This document shows, piece after piece, positions 50,184 to 59,772 of a DNA stretch of 64,000 nt. The DNA is from Brevibacterium zhoupengii. GTDB taxonomy: Bacteria; Actinomycetota; Actinomycetes; Actinomycetales; Brevibacteriaceae. Each line of letters starts with the position of its first letter. Positions within the stretch are counted from its first letter, which is position 1. The DNA is taken from contig NZ_CP088298.1 of assembly GCF_021117425.1 (NCBI RefSeq), forward strand, positions 868,001-932,000, written 5' to 3'. Both the position numbers and the translations under genes were made by a program. The notes below the pieces were generated by a model. It saw only the letters and a list, made by a program, of their open reading frames with translations. It was not told the origin of the DNA and did not search any database.

Positions 50184-51118
50184 AAATTATGTCTACATCA
50201 ACAACTATACGCGGACGGCAAGCTCCGAAGCTGGCGACTTCGGACACGAAAGTCCACCACCTTAAGCATCCCAGTTGGTGGATAGGTGGAGCGGTAGTCG
50301 TTCTACTTATCGCTGCATTCCTCAATTTGCTGTTCACGAATCAGAATATGAAATGGGATGTCGTTGGCGAATATCTCTTCGACTCGGAGATCCTGCGTGG
50401 TCTCTGGGTAACTATCCAGTTGACGGCTTTAGCCATGGTCATCGGGCTGGCTCTGGGTGTGATGCTTGCGATCATGCGGCTCAGCCGCAACCCACTTTTT
50501 TCAGCAGTATCGTGGATCTGGATCTGGTTCTTCCGAGGGGTGCCTCCTCTCGTGCAGATGATCTTCTGGTTTAACCTCGCTACTTTGATACCCCAGGTGA
50601 AAATTGGGGTCCCATTTACAGAACTGAACTTGGCAGCGTGGGACATGAACACGCTAATGACTTCGTTCTCGGCGGCAATCCTGGGTCTAGCTCTGACGGA
50701 AAGTGCTTATGCCGCGGAAATGATCCGAGCAGGGATTATGGCAGTACCCCAGGGTCAGGTGGAGGCAGCGTCGGCATTAGGAATTCCCTCGTATAAGGTC
50801 ATGCTTAGGATAATCCTTCCCCAAGCTCTGCGCATCGTGATCCCGCCGATCGGCAATGATCTGATCTCGATGTTGAAATTTACATCGCTAGTCAGTGTCC
50901 TGGCGACACCGGATCTGCTTTACAGCGCGCAGATGATCTATTCGCGAACCTACCAGACGATTCCACTGTTGCTCGTGGCGACGCTGTGGTATTTGGTTCT
51001 GACCACGATTTTCACAATGGCTCAGCAAATGGTCGAGCGAAAGATTCATGACCGACCAATACTCAATGTCGAACGATTGAAGTTTCTTCCATTCGGTCCA
51101 AGAAAGGTCGTGTCATGA
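50180..51118 (+). CDS. Polar-amino-acid-type ABC permease
   Basis: The 312-residue permease has a cytoplasmic N-terminus, about five to six helices and the EAA-type loop ([49 protein letters not shown]) typical of the HisM/GlnP family. GTG at 50180 overlaps the binding-protein stop (GTGA); an ATG three codons later is an alternative. It presumably works as a homodimer with the ATPase that follows. Confidence 0.92.
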   Translation: MKIMSTSTTIRGRQAPKLATSDTKVHHLKHPSWWIGGAVVVLLIAAFLNLLFTNQNMKWDVVGEYLFDSEILRGLWVTIQLTALAMVIGLALGVMLAIMRLSRNPLFSAVSWIWIWFFRGVPPLVQMIFWFNLATLIPQVKIGVPFTELNLAAWDMNTLMTSFSAAILGLALTESAYAAEMIRAGIMAVPQGQVEAASALGIPSYKVMLRIILPQALRIVIPPIGNDLISMLKFTSLVSVLATPDLLYSAQMIYSRTYQTIPLLLVATLWYLVLTTIFTMAQQMVERKIHDRPILNVERLKFLPFGPRKVVS

Positions 51119-51879
51119 CGTGGCCATTGCTCAAAGCAGATAACATCCATAAGAGTTTCAGCTCGAACCATGTTCTGCGGGGTGTGGATCTTGAAGTCAA
51201 CATGGGTGAGGTCCAATGCGTGATCGGTCCTTCCGGGTCAGGGAAAAGTACCCTGTTGCGATGCCTCAACCTGCTCGAACGACCTGATGAGGGATACGTA
51301 TATTTGGGCGGCGAGCCAGTGGGTTATTCGTGGACCGGGGATGACCTGCGTGAAATGAAGCCGGCCGCACTGGCCGGCCAGCGTGAACGAATGGGGATGG
51401 TATTCCAGAGTTTCAACCTATTCGGGCATCTGAACGTGCTGGAGAATATTACGCTAGCACCCCGCCTTATCAATGGAACCAAAGAGTCGCTAGCAAACGA
51501 AGAAGCCCGTGCGCTTTTGGCGACGGTCGGTTTGGCAGACAAAGCGGAACATAAGCCCGCGCAGCTCTCGGGAGGACAACAGCAACGAGTTGCGATAGCC
51601 AGGGCTCTAGCGATGCGTCCTGAAGTGATGCTTTTTGATGAGCCAACGTCGGCGTTAGACCCGGAATTGGTCGGTGAGGTTCTCGATGTTATGCGAAAAC
51701 TCGTCGATGACGGAATGACGATGGTGATCGTTACTCATGAAATGACGTTTGCTCAAGAAGTGGCAGATAAAGTCGTGTTTATGGATGGCGGCATGATTGT
51801 CGAGTCTGGAACACCGTCTGAAGTTTTCAGGCAAAGCACCCACCCGCGTACTGCGGCTTTCCTCGCAAGGGTTTTGTGA
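51115..51879 (+). CDS. Polar-amino-acid-type ABC ATPase
   Basis: The 254-residue ATPase of the GlnQ/HisP class has Walker A GPSGSGKS (38-45), a Q-loop in [11 protein letters not shown], signature LSGGQQQR (151-158) and Walker [13 protein letters not shown] (171-182), then the H-loop [13 protein letters not shown]. The ATG overlaps the permease stop (ATGA). With the two upstream genes it completes an importer for an amino-acid-like solute. Confidence 0.94.
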   Translation: MTWPLLKADNIHKSFSSNHVLRGVDLEVNMGEVQCVIGPSGSGKSTLLRCLNLLERPDEGYVYLGGEPVGYSWTGDDLREMKPAALAGQRERMGMVFQSFNLFGHLNVLENITLAPRLINGTKESLANEEARALLATVGLADKAEHKPAQLSGGQQQRVAIARALAMRPEVMLFDEPTSALDPELVGEVLDVMRKLVDDGMTMVIVTHEMTFAQEVADKVVFMDGGMIVESGTPSEVFRQSTHPRTAAFLARVL

Positions 51880-52961
51880 TCTCCATGCTTAAAGTGATTG
51901 GGTACGAGGAATGCTTCGATGCGATTTCTGTCGAAAACAATGTCGATCTGCTTGACCGTGCAGCTGTTATGTCACGTCTTCCATCGAAGATAAGCGGCGT
52001 CGGAGGGGGCGAGGAAGGAAGATTATCCTCAACGCTGCCATCAGCGCAGTTCTCTGCTTTCGCGGACGATTCGCTTCTGTTCGGTCACATGGGGTTCATT
52101 CCAAGCCTCGGCATGTGTGTGAAAACTGGGATGCAGGTACCTGGCAATTCGGCGTGCGGTCTCGACACAGTACAGGCAGCAGTGTTGTTGTTTGACGAAA
52201 ACACTGGTGTCCCACAGGCATTGATCGATGGCCGAGCCATTACAGTCATGCGAACTGCAGGTGCCTTGATAGCAGGGGTCAGGGAAGTGCTGGATTACTC
52301 GAAAGTCACGAACACTCGAGGTGGAGCCGTGCAGCCTCCTCGAGTTGCTGTAGTCGGGTACGGAGCTCAAGGCAGGTATATAGCTAGGCTTGCACGTGAA
52401 GTACTGCATGCGGACACGATCAAGGCGTTTAACCGTTCCACGGAGACTCCTGAAGAGGGCGTGGAAATGGTGAGCACCATCGCTGAGGCGGTCGCCGACG
52501 CTGATGTTATCGCGTGCGCGACATCAAGCGCTGAGCCCGTGCTATTTCTCGCTGATGTCAGAAAAGGACAGATACTCCGCGGACGTGAAGACGTTGTCAT
52601 CGCCTCTCTCAATTCTCATGAGCCGGACAAAGCCGAGATAGATCCGCAGATTATCGGCGCATCGGCAAGCGTGCATCTGGATGTCGATGATCCTATGAAG
52701 TTTGGCCCTATCGCTCAGTGGAAATCGGGACAGACACAACCGTCACACGAAACGGCGCACGCCAATTTCCAGAGAAAGATTTTGGGCGAGCGTTCAGAAG
52801 AAGTCGACGAGGCCCACGACTATTTTGGCCAACGAGGAATTCGAACCCTATTTATCGGCGGTCACGGCCTTCAAGATTCGCTGCTGGCGTGGAGTGTGCT
52901 ACTTGGCTGGTCTGCCGTCGAGACGACGACTGGTCGGTACACTGACGCTGAGGGACGCTGA
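51876..52961 (+). CDS. Ornithine cyclodeaminase/mu-crystallin family protein
   Basis: The 361-residue protein has the family pattern [11 protein letters not shown] (Lys83), [16 protein letters not shown] (Arg126, Thr127), and a Rossmann motif [12 protein letters not shown] (about 157-168). Members deaminate ornithine to proline, reduce cyclic ketimines or oxidise amino acids with NAD. In opine catabolism such enzymes handle the released amino acid, which may be the role here. GTG at 51876 overlaps the ATPase stop (GTGA). Substrate and direction are open. Confidence 0.87.
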   Translation: MISMLKVIGYEECFDAISVENNVDLLDRAAVMSRLPSKISGVGGGEEGRLSSTLPSAQFSAFADDSLLFGHMGFIPSLGMCVKTGMQVPGNSACGLDTVQAAVLLFDENTGVPQALIDGRAITVMRTAGALIAGVREVLDYSKVTNTRGGAVQPPRVAVVGYGAQGRYIARLAREVLHADTIKAFNRSTETPEEGVEMVSTIAEAVADADVIACATSSAEPVLFLADVRKGQILRGREDVVIASLNSHEPDKAEIDPQIIGASASVHLDVDDPMKFGPIAQWKSGQTQPSHETAHANFQRKILGERSEEVDEAHDYFGQRGIRTLFIGGHGLQDSLLAWSVLLGWSAVETTTGRYTDAEGR

Positions 52962-53026
52962 AGAAGTGCCTTTGCGTCTCGCCGTGGCGAATCGATTTGT
53001 GCAAAGCTACATTAGCGAAGGTGGTC

Positions 53027-54112
53027 GTGTCGAAAATGAAACGTAAAAGCGCGACCATCAAGGATGTAGCGCAAGCGGCAGGAGTGTCGCGCGCCTCGGC
53101 CGCTAGAGTACTGGGGGGCTACGGATACACGAGCGGTTCAGTTCGGGACGTAGTCATGAAAGCCGCTGCGGATTTAAACTACGCTCCAAGCCGCATGGCC
53201 AAAGCAATGCGAAATGGCCGCTCGCAACTTATCGGATTCGTCTGCGCAGACATCACTGATGGTTTGTTCTCGGAAGCACTCGGTGGAATCTGCAGAGTTG
53301 CAGATCCTGCAGGTTACCAGGTTGTCGTGTTTAACAGCACTGACTGTTTGAGTAACGAAATTGAGGGAATTGCAACCCTCTTGTCACATGGCGTTGAGGG
53401 CTTGATCGTGTCCCCCGTGATCGTCTCTCACTCAGACCATCTCAACGAGGCTGTCCAGTCGGTGCCAACAGTCTGCTTAGATCGAGTTCCCGCTGGAATT
53501 TCTGGTGTTGTGTCCGACAATGAAGAAGCAGGAAGGCAGGCCGCGGCACGGCTTTTGCAGAAGGGTCATCAACAGATCGGCCTCGTGGCTTCGGTACAGT
53601 CGGAAGAGCCGATCGAATTTTCGACCGAGGATGCGAGGATTGAAGTTCTTGGAGCAAACCGTCCTTCAGTCCTCCGCGTGCGCGGTTTTGTGGAATACAT
53701 GCAGGAGTTCGGGCAGGACATTGACCTCAATCAAATCTGTCTGAATCCACATCGAGCTGAAAATACATTGGAACTTGTTACCAGCTGGCTGGATGAACAT
53801 TCCGAATTCACCGCGATACTTGCAGCGGACTCGTACCAAGCGAGACACGTCTATAGGGCGCTGCTAGAAAGAAACAAGAAGATTCCCGATGAAGTGTCTG
53901 TCTTGGTATTCAGCGATGACGAGTGGACTGAATTCGTCGCTCCTGAAATCGACACAGTCAGTCTTGATGGATCAGAAATGGGAGTACGAGCGGCCGAGAT
54001 GCTTCTCGAAAGTATCGCGGGGCACAGTGGTAGTGCGCGGCAAGAAACGATTCCGACAACTTATCGGAAGGGTGCCAGCATTGCATCTTTGGTACGACCC
54101 ACGGTGAAATGA
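53027..54112 (+). CDS. LacI-family repressor of the operon
   Basis: The 361-residue regulator has an N-terminal LacI helix-turn-helix (ATIKDVAQAAGVSRASAARVLGG) with hinge and a sugar-binding-like core (about 65-355), including SDNEEAGRQAAARLL. It lies last in the operon, 65 bases after the cyclodeaminase gene. The two operators at 47268 and 47338 have the central CG that LacI members prefer, so it is the obvious repressor and is probably autoregulated. GTG at 53027 has GAAGG five bases before; the ATG at 53036 is a possible alternative. Confidence 0.9.
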   Translation: MSKMKRKSATIKDVAQAAGVSRASAARVLGGYGYTSGSVRDVVMKAAADLNYAPSRMAKAMRNGRSQLIGFVCADITDGLFSEALGGICRVADPAGYQVVVFNSTDCLSNEIEGIATLLSHGVEGLIVSPVIVSHSDHLNEAVQSVPTVCLDRVPAGISGVVSDNEEAGRQAAARLLQKGHQQIGLVASVQSEEPIEFSTEDARIEVLGANRPSVLRVRGFVEYMQEFGQDIDLNQICLNPHRAENTLELVTSWLDEHSEFTAILAADSYQARHVYRALLERNKKIPDEVSVLVFSDDEWTEFVAPEIDTVSLDGSEMGVRAAEMLLESIAGHSGSARQETIPTTYRKGASIASLVRPTVK

Positions 54113-54351
54113 ATGCAACCGAAGGAGTTCCGGTCCCGGCGTGTACCGGCCGTCGTTCAACTGTAGATGAGTCGATTGTTATGCGGCGTCTCGTTCGCCC
54201 TCGCAGCCCGTCATTATTAAGCAAAAATTTCGACGTATCAACGGATCGACCGTCGGAAGAGGAATCTAAGTTGTACCTGATTTTGGAAGGTGAGAGCAGG
54301 GGCGTTCTAGGTAGCGTTGCCTAATCGAATTCGCGGGCATACGGTCAGCAT

Positions 54352-55317
54352 ATGACCGTCAAACCCAGGGTCGCTCCAGCGCCGGAGGCACCCACAGCAC
54401 TCGCCGCTTCGGCGGTGCTCGCGGGTGCGCTGTGCCTGTCGATCTCAGCGATCCTGGTCAAGCTCGCGGGCGTGGATGCGGCGACGACCGCCGTGCTGAG
54501 GTGCGCGATCGCCGTCATCGCACTCATCCCGTTGGCGCTTCTTGAACGTCGGCGTCACGGCGGTCTTTCGCGATCGGGCATCCTCTGGGCGATTGCGGCC
54601 GGCGTTGCGCTGGGCATCGACTACATTGCGTGGACGGCGTCGATCTACCTCGTGGGTGCCGGCGTTGCGACCGTGCTCGTCAACGTCCAGGTCATCGTGC
54701 TCCCGCTGCTGGCTCTCATCATCGACCGTGAGCGTGTGAGTGTTCGGTTCCTCATCTCCCTGCCGCTGATGCTCATCGGCGTCGGCCTGGTGGGCGGGAT
54801 CGTGACCCTGGCCGAGGTGGGGGACAACGCCGTACTCGGCACAGTTCTCGCCCTCATCGCCGGGATCGGATACGGCGTGTACATGTTCCTCACCAGACGA
54901 GGGACGAGGCGCAAGGCCGAGGGAACGATTCAGCCGCTAGCCTGGGCGACAGCCTCGGCGGCGGTGACATCGGCGGTCATCGCCCAGTTCACCGGCGGCA
55001 TCCATCTCACCGGGATCGGCCCAAGCGCGTGGATGTACCTCATCGCTCTGGCACTGCTGGGGCAGGTGGTGGCCTGGCTGCTCATCAACCGGGGAAGCGT
55101 CCGGCTGGTGCCGTCGATGACGGCGAGCCTGCTGCTCATCCAACCCGTGCTCGCCCTCGTCCTCGCGGCACTGATCCTCGGCGAGCAGCTCACCGTGGGC
55201 CAGGCACTTGGTGCCAGCCTCGTCGTCGTGGCGGTCGCTGTGGCCAATGGTGTGTGGCGGAGGCATTCGCGCCGCCGACGGCAGATCCTCAGGGAGCCAG
55301 GCTCGGGGCCTCGGTGA
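54352..55317 (+). CDS. EamA/DMT-family transporter
   Basis: The 321-residue membrane protein has ten helices in two EamA halves, starting with LAASAVLAGALCLSISAILVKLAGVDAATTAVLRC, and a basic C-terminal tail (RRHSRRRRQ). GC-rich codon use returns here, so the preceding low-GC operon ends before it. TACGGT lies 6 bases before the ATG, a probable leaderless start. The last 29 bases overlap the convergent gene that ends at 55289. The substrate is unknown. Confidence 0.88.
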   Translation: MTVKPRVAPAPEAPTALAASAVLAGALCLSISAILVKLAGVDAATTAVLRCAIAVIALIPLALLERRRHGGLSRSGILWAIAAGVALGIDYIAWTASIYLVGAGVATVLVNVQVIVLPLLALIIDRERVSVRFLISLPLMLIGVGLVGGIVTLAEVGDNAVLGTVLALIAGIGYGVYMFLTRRGTRRKAEGTIQPLAWATASAAVTSAVIAQFTGGIHLTGIGPSAWMYLIALALLGQVVAWLLINRGSVRLVPSMTASLLLIQPVLALVLAALILGEQLTVGQALGASLVVVAVAVANGVWRRHSRRRRQILREPGSGPR

Positions 55318-56767
55318 TGCCGAACTGCGTCTTCAGCGCTCGCTGAGCCGCGAACCAGCCGTTCATTCCGTGCACGCCGGGTGCCGGTGGGGTCGCGGCC
55401 GAACACAGGTAGGCACCGGGTACGCCGAGGCTGTAGTTGTCCCAGCTGGTGCGCGGGCGGGCCATCATCCGGTAGAAGGAGACAAGCCCGGTGGCGATGT
55501 CCCCGCCGATGTAGTTCTGGTTATGCCCGGCCATCTCTGATGCGGGGATCGAGTTGTAGGTGACGATGGTGTCGCGGAAGCCGGGGGCGAAGCGTTCCAT
55601 CTGCCTGATGATGTACTCGGCCGGATCGAGGGGGCAGTCGAAGGGGACATGAGCATAAGTCCACAACGGGCGCAGGCCGTCCACCTCACGCGACGGGTCG
55701 AACACGGTCGGGTCGGAGACCAAGCAGACCGGGTGGGTCGGCATGCGCCCGGCGATCACATCCGCCTCGGCGGCGGCCATCTGCGCTCGGGCTCCGCCGA
55801 CGTGGATGGTGCCGGCTCGCGCGGTCTCCGGATCGGCCCAGGGCACAGGCCCGTTGAGCACGAAGTCGACCTTGGCCGCGGCATTGCCCTGCTTGAAGCT
55901 GCGCAGTGATTTGTCGACACGGGCGGGGAGGAAGCCGGAGAAGATCTGAGCCGCATTCAGCGCCGAAGTGTCGAGGAGGTACGCGCGAGCCGCCGGCATA
56001 TCGGTGACGTGATCGATGCGCGCGTTTGTCGCCACCGAACCGCCATGGGCTTCGAGGTCGGCGACCATGGCATCGATGATCGCCTGCGAACCGCCGACGG
56101 GGGAGGGCCAGCCACCGGCGTGGGCAATGGTCGAGAGCATGGTGGCCGTAGCGGCCGTGCCCATGGCAGGCAGCCCACCGATGGCGTGCGAGGCAACGCC
56201 GGTGAACAGGGACTGAGTGGATTCGTGGGAAAGCGGAATGTTCCAGGCCGGGCTGGCCTGGGACAGCAGCCGCAGCCCGAACTTCACCACATTGGCGATG
56301 CCGGGAACATCGCGCAGCGTCTCCGGGATGGAGCGCTTATCGCCCAGCGACAGCCAGATCGCATCATCGACGCGTTCGAGCAGCGGGGCGAAGAATCGCC
56401 GCCATTCGGGTCCGGCCGCGCCGAGGTGGTCGACCGTTGTCTCGAGATCGTGAAAGGCCAGCGCGGTCGGCTGATTGTCGAGAGGCTGAGCGTAGGAGAC
56501 TTCCGGGGTGGTGAACTCGAGGCCTCGGGAACGCAGGTCGAAGTCAACGAAGAACGGACTCGAGATCGCCAAGGGGTGCACGGCCGAGCAGATGTCATGG
56601 GTGATGCCCGGAGCCAGGCCCAGGTCGAGGGTGCGGGCGCCGCCGCCGATGGTCGACTGGGCCTCATAGACCTGCACGGACAGGCCCGCCCGAGCCATAG
56701 TGACCGCAGCGGCCATGCCATTGGGTCCGGAACCGACGACAACGGCATCTACCTCAGCATTGCTCAT
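55289..56767 (-). CDS. CrtI/phytoene desaturase-like FAD oxidoreductase
   Basis: The 492-residue flavoprotein has the dinucleotide motif VVVGSGPNGMAAAVTMARAG (7-26), GGGARTLDLG and a late GAYLCSAATPPAPGVHGMNGWFAA segment typical of the CrtI/PYROXD2 family. Members desaturate or isomerise carotenoids or act on other lipids, but no carotenoid genes are nearby, so the role is unknown. TAGACT lies 6 bases before the ATG, suggesting a leaderless transcript. Confidence 0.88.
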   Translation of the reverse strand: MSNAEVDAVVVGSGPNGMAAAVTMARAGLSVQVYEAQSTIGGGARTLDLGLAPGITHDICSAVHPLAISSPFFVDFDLRSRGLEFTTPEVSYAQPLDNQPTALAFHDLETTVDHLGAAGPEWRRFFAPLLERVDDAIWLSLGDKRSIPETLRDVPGIANVVKFGLRLLSQASPAWNIPLSHESTQSLFTGVASHAIGGLPAMGTAATATMLSTIAHAGGWPSPVGGSQAIIDAMVADLEAHGGSVATNARIDHVTDMPAARAYLLDTSALNAAQIFSGFLPARVDKSLRSFKQGNAAAKVDFVLNGPVPWADPETARAGTIHVGGARAQMAAAEADVIAGRMPTHPVCLVSDPTVFDPSREVDGLRPLWTYAHVPFDCPLDPAEYIIRQMERFAPGFRDTIVTYNSIPASEMAGHNQNYIGGDIATGLVSFYRMMARPRTSWDNYSLGVPGAYLCSAATPPAPGVHGMNGWFAAQRALKTQFGITEAPSLAP

Positions 56768-56939
56768 GAGCTCAGTCTAGGGGAGAGGACTGACACGCTC
56801 GGGGCGGAGTGCGCCGTCGTTCGTTCATCGAACATGCCCGTGGCCCTCATGGCACCCCAAGCTTTCAGGCGTAGCCTCAGAGCACATCGCAGATGGCGCA
56901 GACAGCGTCGACAATGATCGGGATCGAAGGTGATCGGCG

Positions 56940-57191
56940 ATGAACACATTGAGCGAGCGTGACCGTCGGGGGACACTGCCGGTGCGCCTGGTGAAGACAG
57001 CCGGTTTCTTTTTCCTCGTCAGCATGGTGGCATTCGCAGCGGTGAACATCCTGGCGAACATGTTCCAACATACATTCATCATGATCGTCGAAACAGTCAT
57101 TGTCGGAGTGCCGTTCCTCATTGCGGTCGGCTGCGCAGTCGGTGCCGTCGTCGCAGCGATCGTGAGGCACAATCGACATGCACCTGTGTGA
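56940..57191 (+). CDS. Small membrane protein with two helices
   Basis: The 83-residue protein has a basic N-terminus and two hydrophobic helices (about 18-40 and 48-74), a common type of small actinobacterial membrane protein. AAGGTG precedes the ATG by about nine bases. The codon bias agrees with a real gene, but support is limited. No function known. Confidence 0.6.
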   Translation: MNTLSERDRRGTLPVRLVKTAGFFFLVSMVAFAAVNILANMFQHTFIMIVETVIVGVPFLIAVGCAVGAVVAAIVRHNRHAPV

Positions 57192-57217
57192 GATCGGGCT
57201 GTGACAGCGGCAGTCTC

Positions 57218-57907
57218 CTAGCCCTCAGTGGCGGGGCTCCCTGCTGAACCCTCAGTGAGACGCCGCAGGGTGGGGTGCTCCAGATCTTCATTGTCGAAGA
57301 TCCATGTCGCCGACCTCCACGGCGAGCATTCTGCGAAATAGAGGCGCTGGCCGCCGACATAACGATGGTTGGACTGCGCCTCGGGATCAGAATCGAACTG
57401 CCCAGAGCAGCGTTCGTTTCCCCGAGGGACCGAGACCTCAAACGGAACCTACACCCACACACTCGCATCCCACACAACGCGAAGTTCTGGCCGATGGAGA
57501 AAGATACCGTCCACAAGGAGGACACAGTCCTGCGGCAGGTCGCGCTGTGCCGGTAAAACGGATGCATCGGCATCAACATCCCAGACCGCGGGGACGATGG
57601 GCAGCCCATGTCTGAACGGAGTGACGACGGACCGGAAGAAGGCCTCGTAGTCATAGGAATCCCGGTAGAAGGAATCGGGGCCTTGGCCGTTGCCATACCG
57701 AATCGAGCGAGGATGATGGAACCCGTCGATGCTCAGTGACGCAACGGGGCGCAAGCCGTCCTGGTTCGCCAGCTCAACGAGCTCCTGGACTAAGACGGTT
57801 TTGCCCGCACCGTCGAGCCCATCAACAGCAACAAGAGCTCGCCCACCGATGTCGACTTCGCGCAGCAGTGAAAGCAGTTGGCGGAGGACTAAGCGGCGGG
57901 CAAGCAT
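57218..57907 (-). pseudogene. Uridine-kinase-like P-loop gene with an in-frame amber stop
   Basis: The frame begins at ATG 57907 (overlapping the ATP-grasp stop, TGATG) and encodes a P-loop nucleoside-kinase-like protein: VAVDGLDGAGKTVLV, then SIDGFHHPR, YDYEAFFRSVV and LVDGIFLHRPELR. At 57449-57451 a TAG stops it after DASVWV. Downstream, the same frame continues for 77 more codons with a normal family C-terminus (VPFEVSV, RYVGGQRLYFAECSP, DNEDLEHPTLRRL) to the TAG at 57218-57220. Only one codon is wrong, so it is a recent nonsense mutation, a sequencing error or readthrough. The product, if made, would be a 152-residue truncated protein. Confidence 0.75.
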
Positions 57908-58911
57908 CAAGCGTGGGGCACCGGCGACGCGGCAACCCCAGCAGAGATGTACTCACCGGCAATGAACTCAGCGATCCGGTCCGCGGCAGCTGTACGCCCA
58001 GCCGTGCGCTCGCCGTCTTCGACGTTCGGGTTGTAGTTCGTGTTGGTGTTGATGTCGTAGACGACCTGGCGACCATCGGCGGTCTCGATGAACTCAATGC
58101 CTGCGATGTCGATGCGCAGTTCGCTCAGAAGCGCCTCCAACCGGCCGATGAGGGGCGTCTGCGCGGTGATGTCCTCACGCAGGGCGAACGGGTCGACCGG
58201 TGCGGCAGAAGCGCCAGGGATCTCGCACGCTTCGGCGGGGCACAATTCGAAGGACCCATCGGAGACGTCGACTCGAACCGCATAGTGGAACCGGCCGCCG
58301 ATGAACTCGGCACGAGTGACAAACGGCTGCGCCGGCTGCACATACTCCTGGACCAGTGTGATCCCGTCGATCGGCTCGTTCGCACCACCGGGAGCGAAGT
58401 CGCTCGCAGCCTCGTCAAGCTCGGCATGGGACTGAAAAAGGCGCACGCCGAGACCCTTGCCGCCCTGGTTGTGTTTGGTGATGAAGGGCGGGTTGAAGTC
58501 GCGTGCAGCAGTGGACAATGCTGCGCTGCCGAAGACCGCAGAGGTGCGGGGCGTGTCGAAGCCGCGAGCGGCAAGCTCACGGTGCTGGCGAATTTTGCTC
58601 ACCTCAAGCTCGTAGACGTCGGCGCCGTTGATGACGGTGCGCCCAGCGACCTGGAGCCAAGCGAGCACCGCACGTCCGTAGTCCTTGACATGCGGATCCG
58701 TGCGAGTGTGCGCCGAGGCAGACAGCCGCGACCAGAACAGGCCCTGCGGCGGCTCCGTCGTGAGATCGATCGAGACATCAGGCAGCAGCCACTCAACGAA
58801 ATTGACACCTGATCGCTCGAGGGCCTGGGCAAAGGGAGCGATCCATTCCGGATTGTCATGGATGATGTAGACTGCCGGATCGTCCGTTACGGGAAGCAGC
58901 TGTGTGCTCAT
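57907..58911 (-). CDS. ATP-grasp ligase, RimK-like
   Basis: The 334-residue protein has an ATP-grasp fold: a central KHNQGGKGLGVRLF (phosphate-binding glycine loop), LVQEYVQPAQPFVTRAEFIGG and the metal-binding DINTNTNYNPNVE at the end. This matches the RimK/glutathione-synthetase type that joins an amino acid or peptide to a carboxylate. Substrates are not known. The ATG at 58911 follows GAGG. It overlaps the kinase-like pseudogene downstream (TGATG) and lies 134 bases after tenA; TAGGAT within that gap may give it its own promoter. Confidence 0.85.
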   Translation of the reverse strand: MSTQLLPVTDDPAVYIIHDNPEWIAPFAQALERSGVNFVEWLLPDVSIDLTTEPPQGLFWSRLSASAHTRTDPHVKDYGRAVLAWLQVAGRTVINGADVYELEVSKIRQHRELAARGFDTPRTSAVFGSAALSTAARDFNPPFITKHNQGGKGLGVRLFQSHAELDEAASDFAPGGANEPIDGITLVQEYVQPAQPFVTRAEFIGGRFHYAVRVDVSDGSFELCPAEACEIPGASAAPVDPFALREDITAQTPLIGRLEALLSELRIDIAGIEFIETADGRQVVYDINTNTNYNPNVEDGERTAGRTAAADRIAEFIAGEYISAGVAASPVPHA

Positions 58912-59045
58912 CTGTATTACCTCGCATCCTCCAGCGACGGCGAAGGGTGACTGGATGCACCCGCACACCTGTTCTGCTCAACAATCCTAATCCGAGCGAC
59001 CTCGTTTATGCGAGGGACGCAGAATGTGAACCGAGCGCTCCAGCT

Positions 59046-59765
59046 TCACCGGGTTTCGTTCTTAGCGTACGCCTCGTCGAAGAAGGCCAGTTCGAGGTCG
59101 ACCGCACGGTGCCAGATGTGAGCCAGTCGGCATCGCGCCGCGCTGGATTCTGTGTCCTCGCCAGTTGGGAAGACTCGCTCGAGTTCGTCGATGAGGAACT
59201 GCACCCAGGCCCGGAAATCCTCACCACGGTGCAGGTCGATCCACCCGGAATGCACCCGGCGTGGAGGCATAGGATCCGAGCGCTCGCCCCAATCGAGGTA
59301 GAGCCATTCGGCGATGACGAGCACGACCAGCAGTTCTGCGTAGGAGGCCGAGTCGACGGCTTCGTCCATGAGGTCACGGAAGCCCTCAGTCGGCTCAGCC
59401 AGCTGGGGGTCAGCGTAGTCGGTCGCAGGGACACCCACCTCGGTGAAGGCCATGAGGAAGTACGAATCCTCGTCGGCTTCAAGGAACCCGAGCTGTTTGG
59501 CGAACCGCAGCTTCGGCCCTACGGCATCGCCGTGAGCGACACATGCGCCGAGCATCGAGAGAAATGATTCGAAGAACTGGTAGTCCTGGATCAGGTACTT
59601 TCTCATCACGGAATCGTCGACCGTGCCGGCAATCAGTTCGGTGATGAATCTGTGCCCGACTGCAGCCTCCCAAGCGGAAGACGCCTCCGCTCTCAGCGCC
59701 GCAACCGGCCCTCCTGGGGTCAGCCGAATGCTGCTGATCGTGTGTTTCGTGTCGATATCGCTCAT
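59046..59765 (-). CDS. tenA: TenA-family protein lacking the active-site cysteine
   Basis: The 239-residue helical protein belongs to the TenA (thiaminase II/aminopyrimidine aminohydrolase) family, which salvages thiamine breakdown products. Conserved DYQFFESF (Asp61) is present. In the helix where classic TenA has the catalytic Cys of the CYxxY type, this protein reads LLVVLVIAEWLYLDW, without Cys. This fits the cysteine-free TenA_E class rather than TenA_C. A TPP riboswitch precedes the gene, tying it to thiamine supply. The ATG at 59765 is preferred over an upstream GTG within the riboswitch stem. Confidence 0.87.
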   Translation of the reverse strand: MSDIDTKHTISSIRLTPGGPVAALRAEASSAWEAAVGHRFITELIAGTVDDSVMRKYLIQDYQFFESFLSMLGACVAHGDAVGPKLRFAKQLGFLEADEDSYFLMAFTEVGVPATDYADPQLAEPTEGFRDLMDEAVDSASYAELLVVLVIAEWLYLDWGERSDPMPPRRVHSGWIDLHRGEDFRAWVQFLIDELERVFPTGEDTESSAARCRLAHIWHRAVDLELAFFDEAYAKNETR

Positions 59766-59772
59766 CGGTGTC

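Noticed and set aside
54109..54324. A 71-codon frame after the LacI gene
   Set aside because: It overlaps the LacI stop but has no conserved or domain-like sequence and runs through probable intergenic DNA.
57118..57696. A 192-codon minus-strand frame across the kinase-like gene
   Set aside because: It is in a different frame from the conserved kinase sequence, and its product is Arg/Ser-rich without family features.
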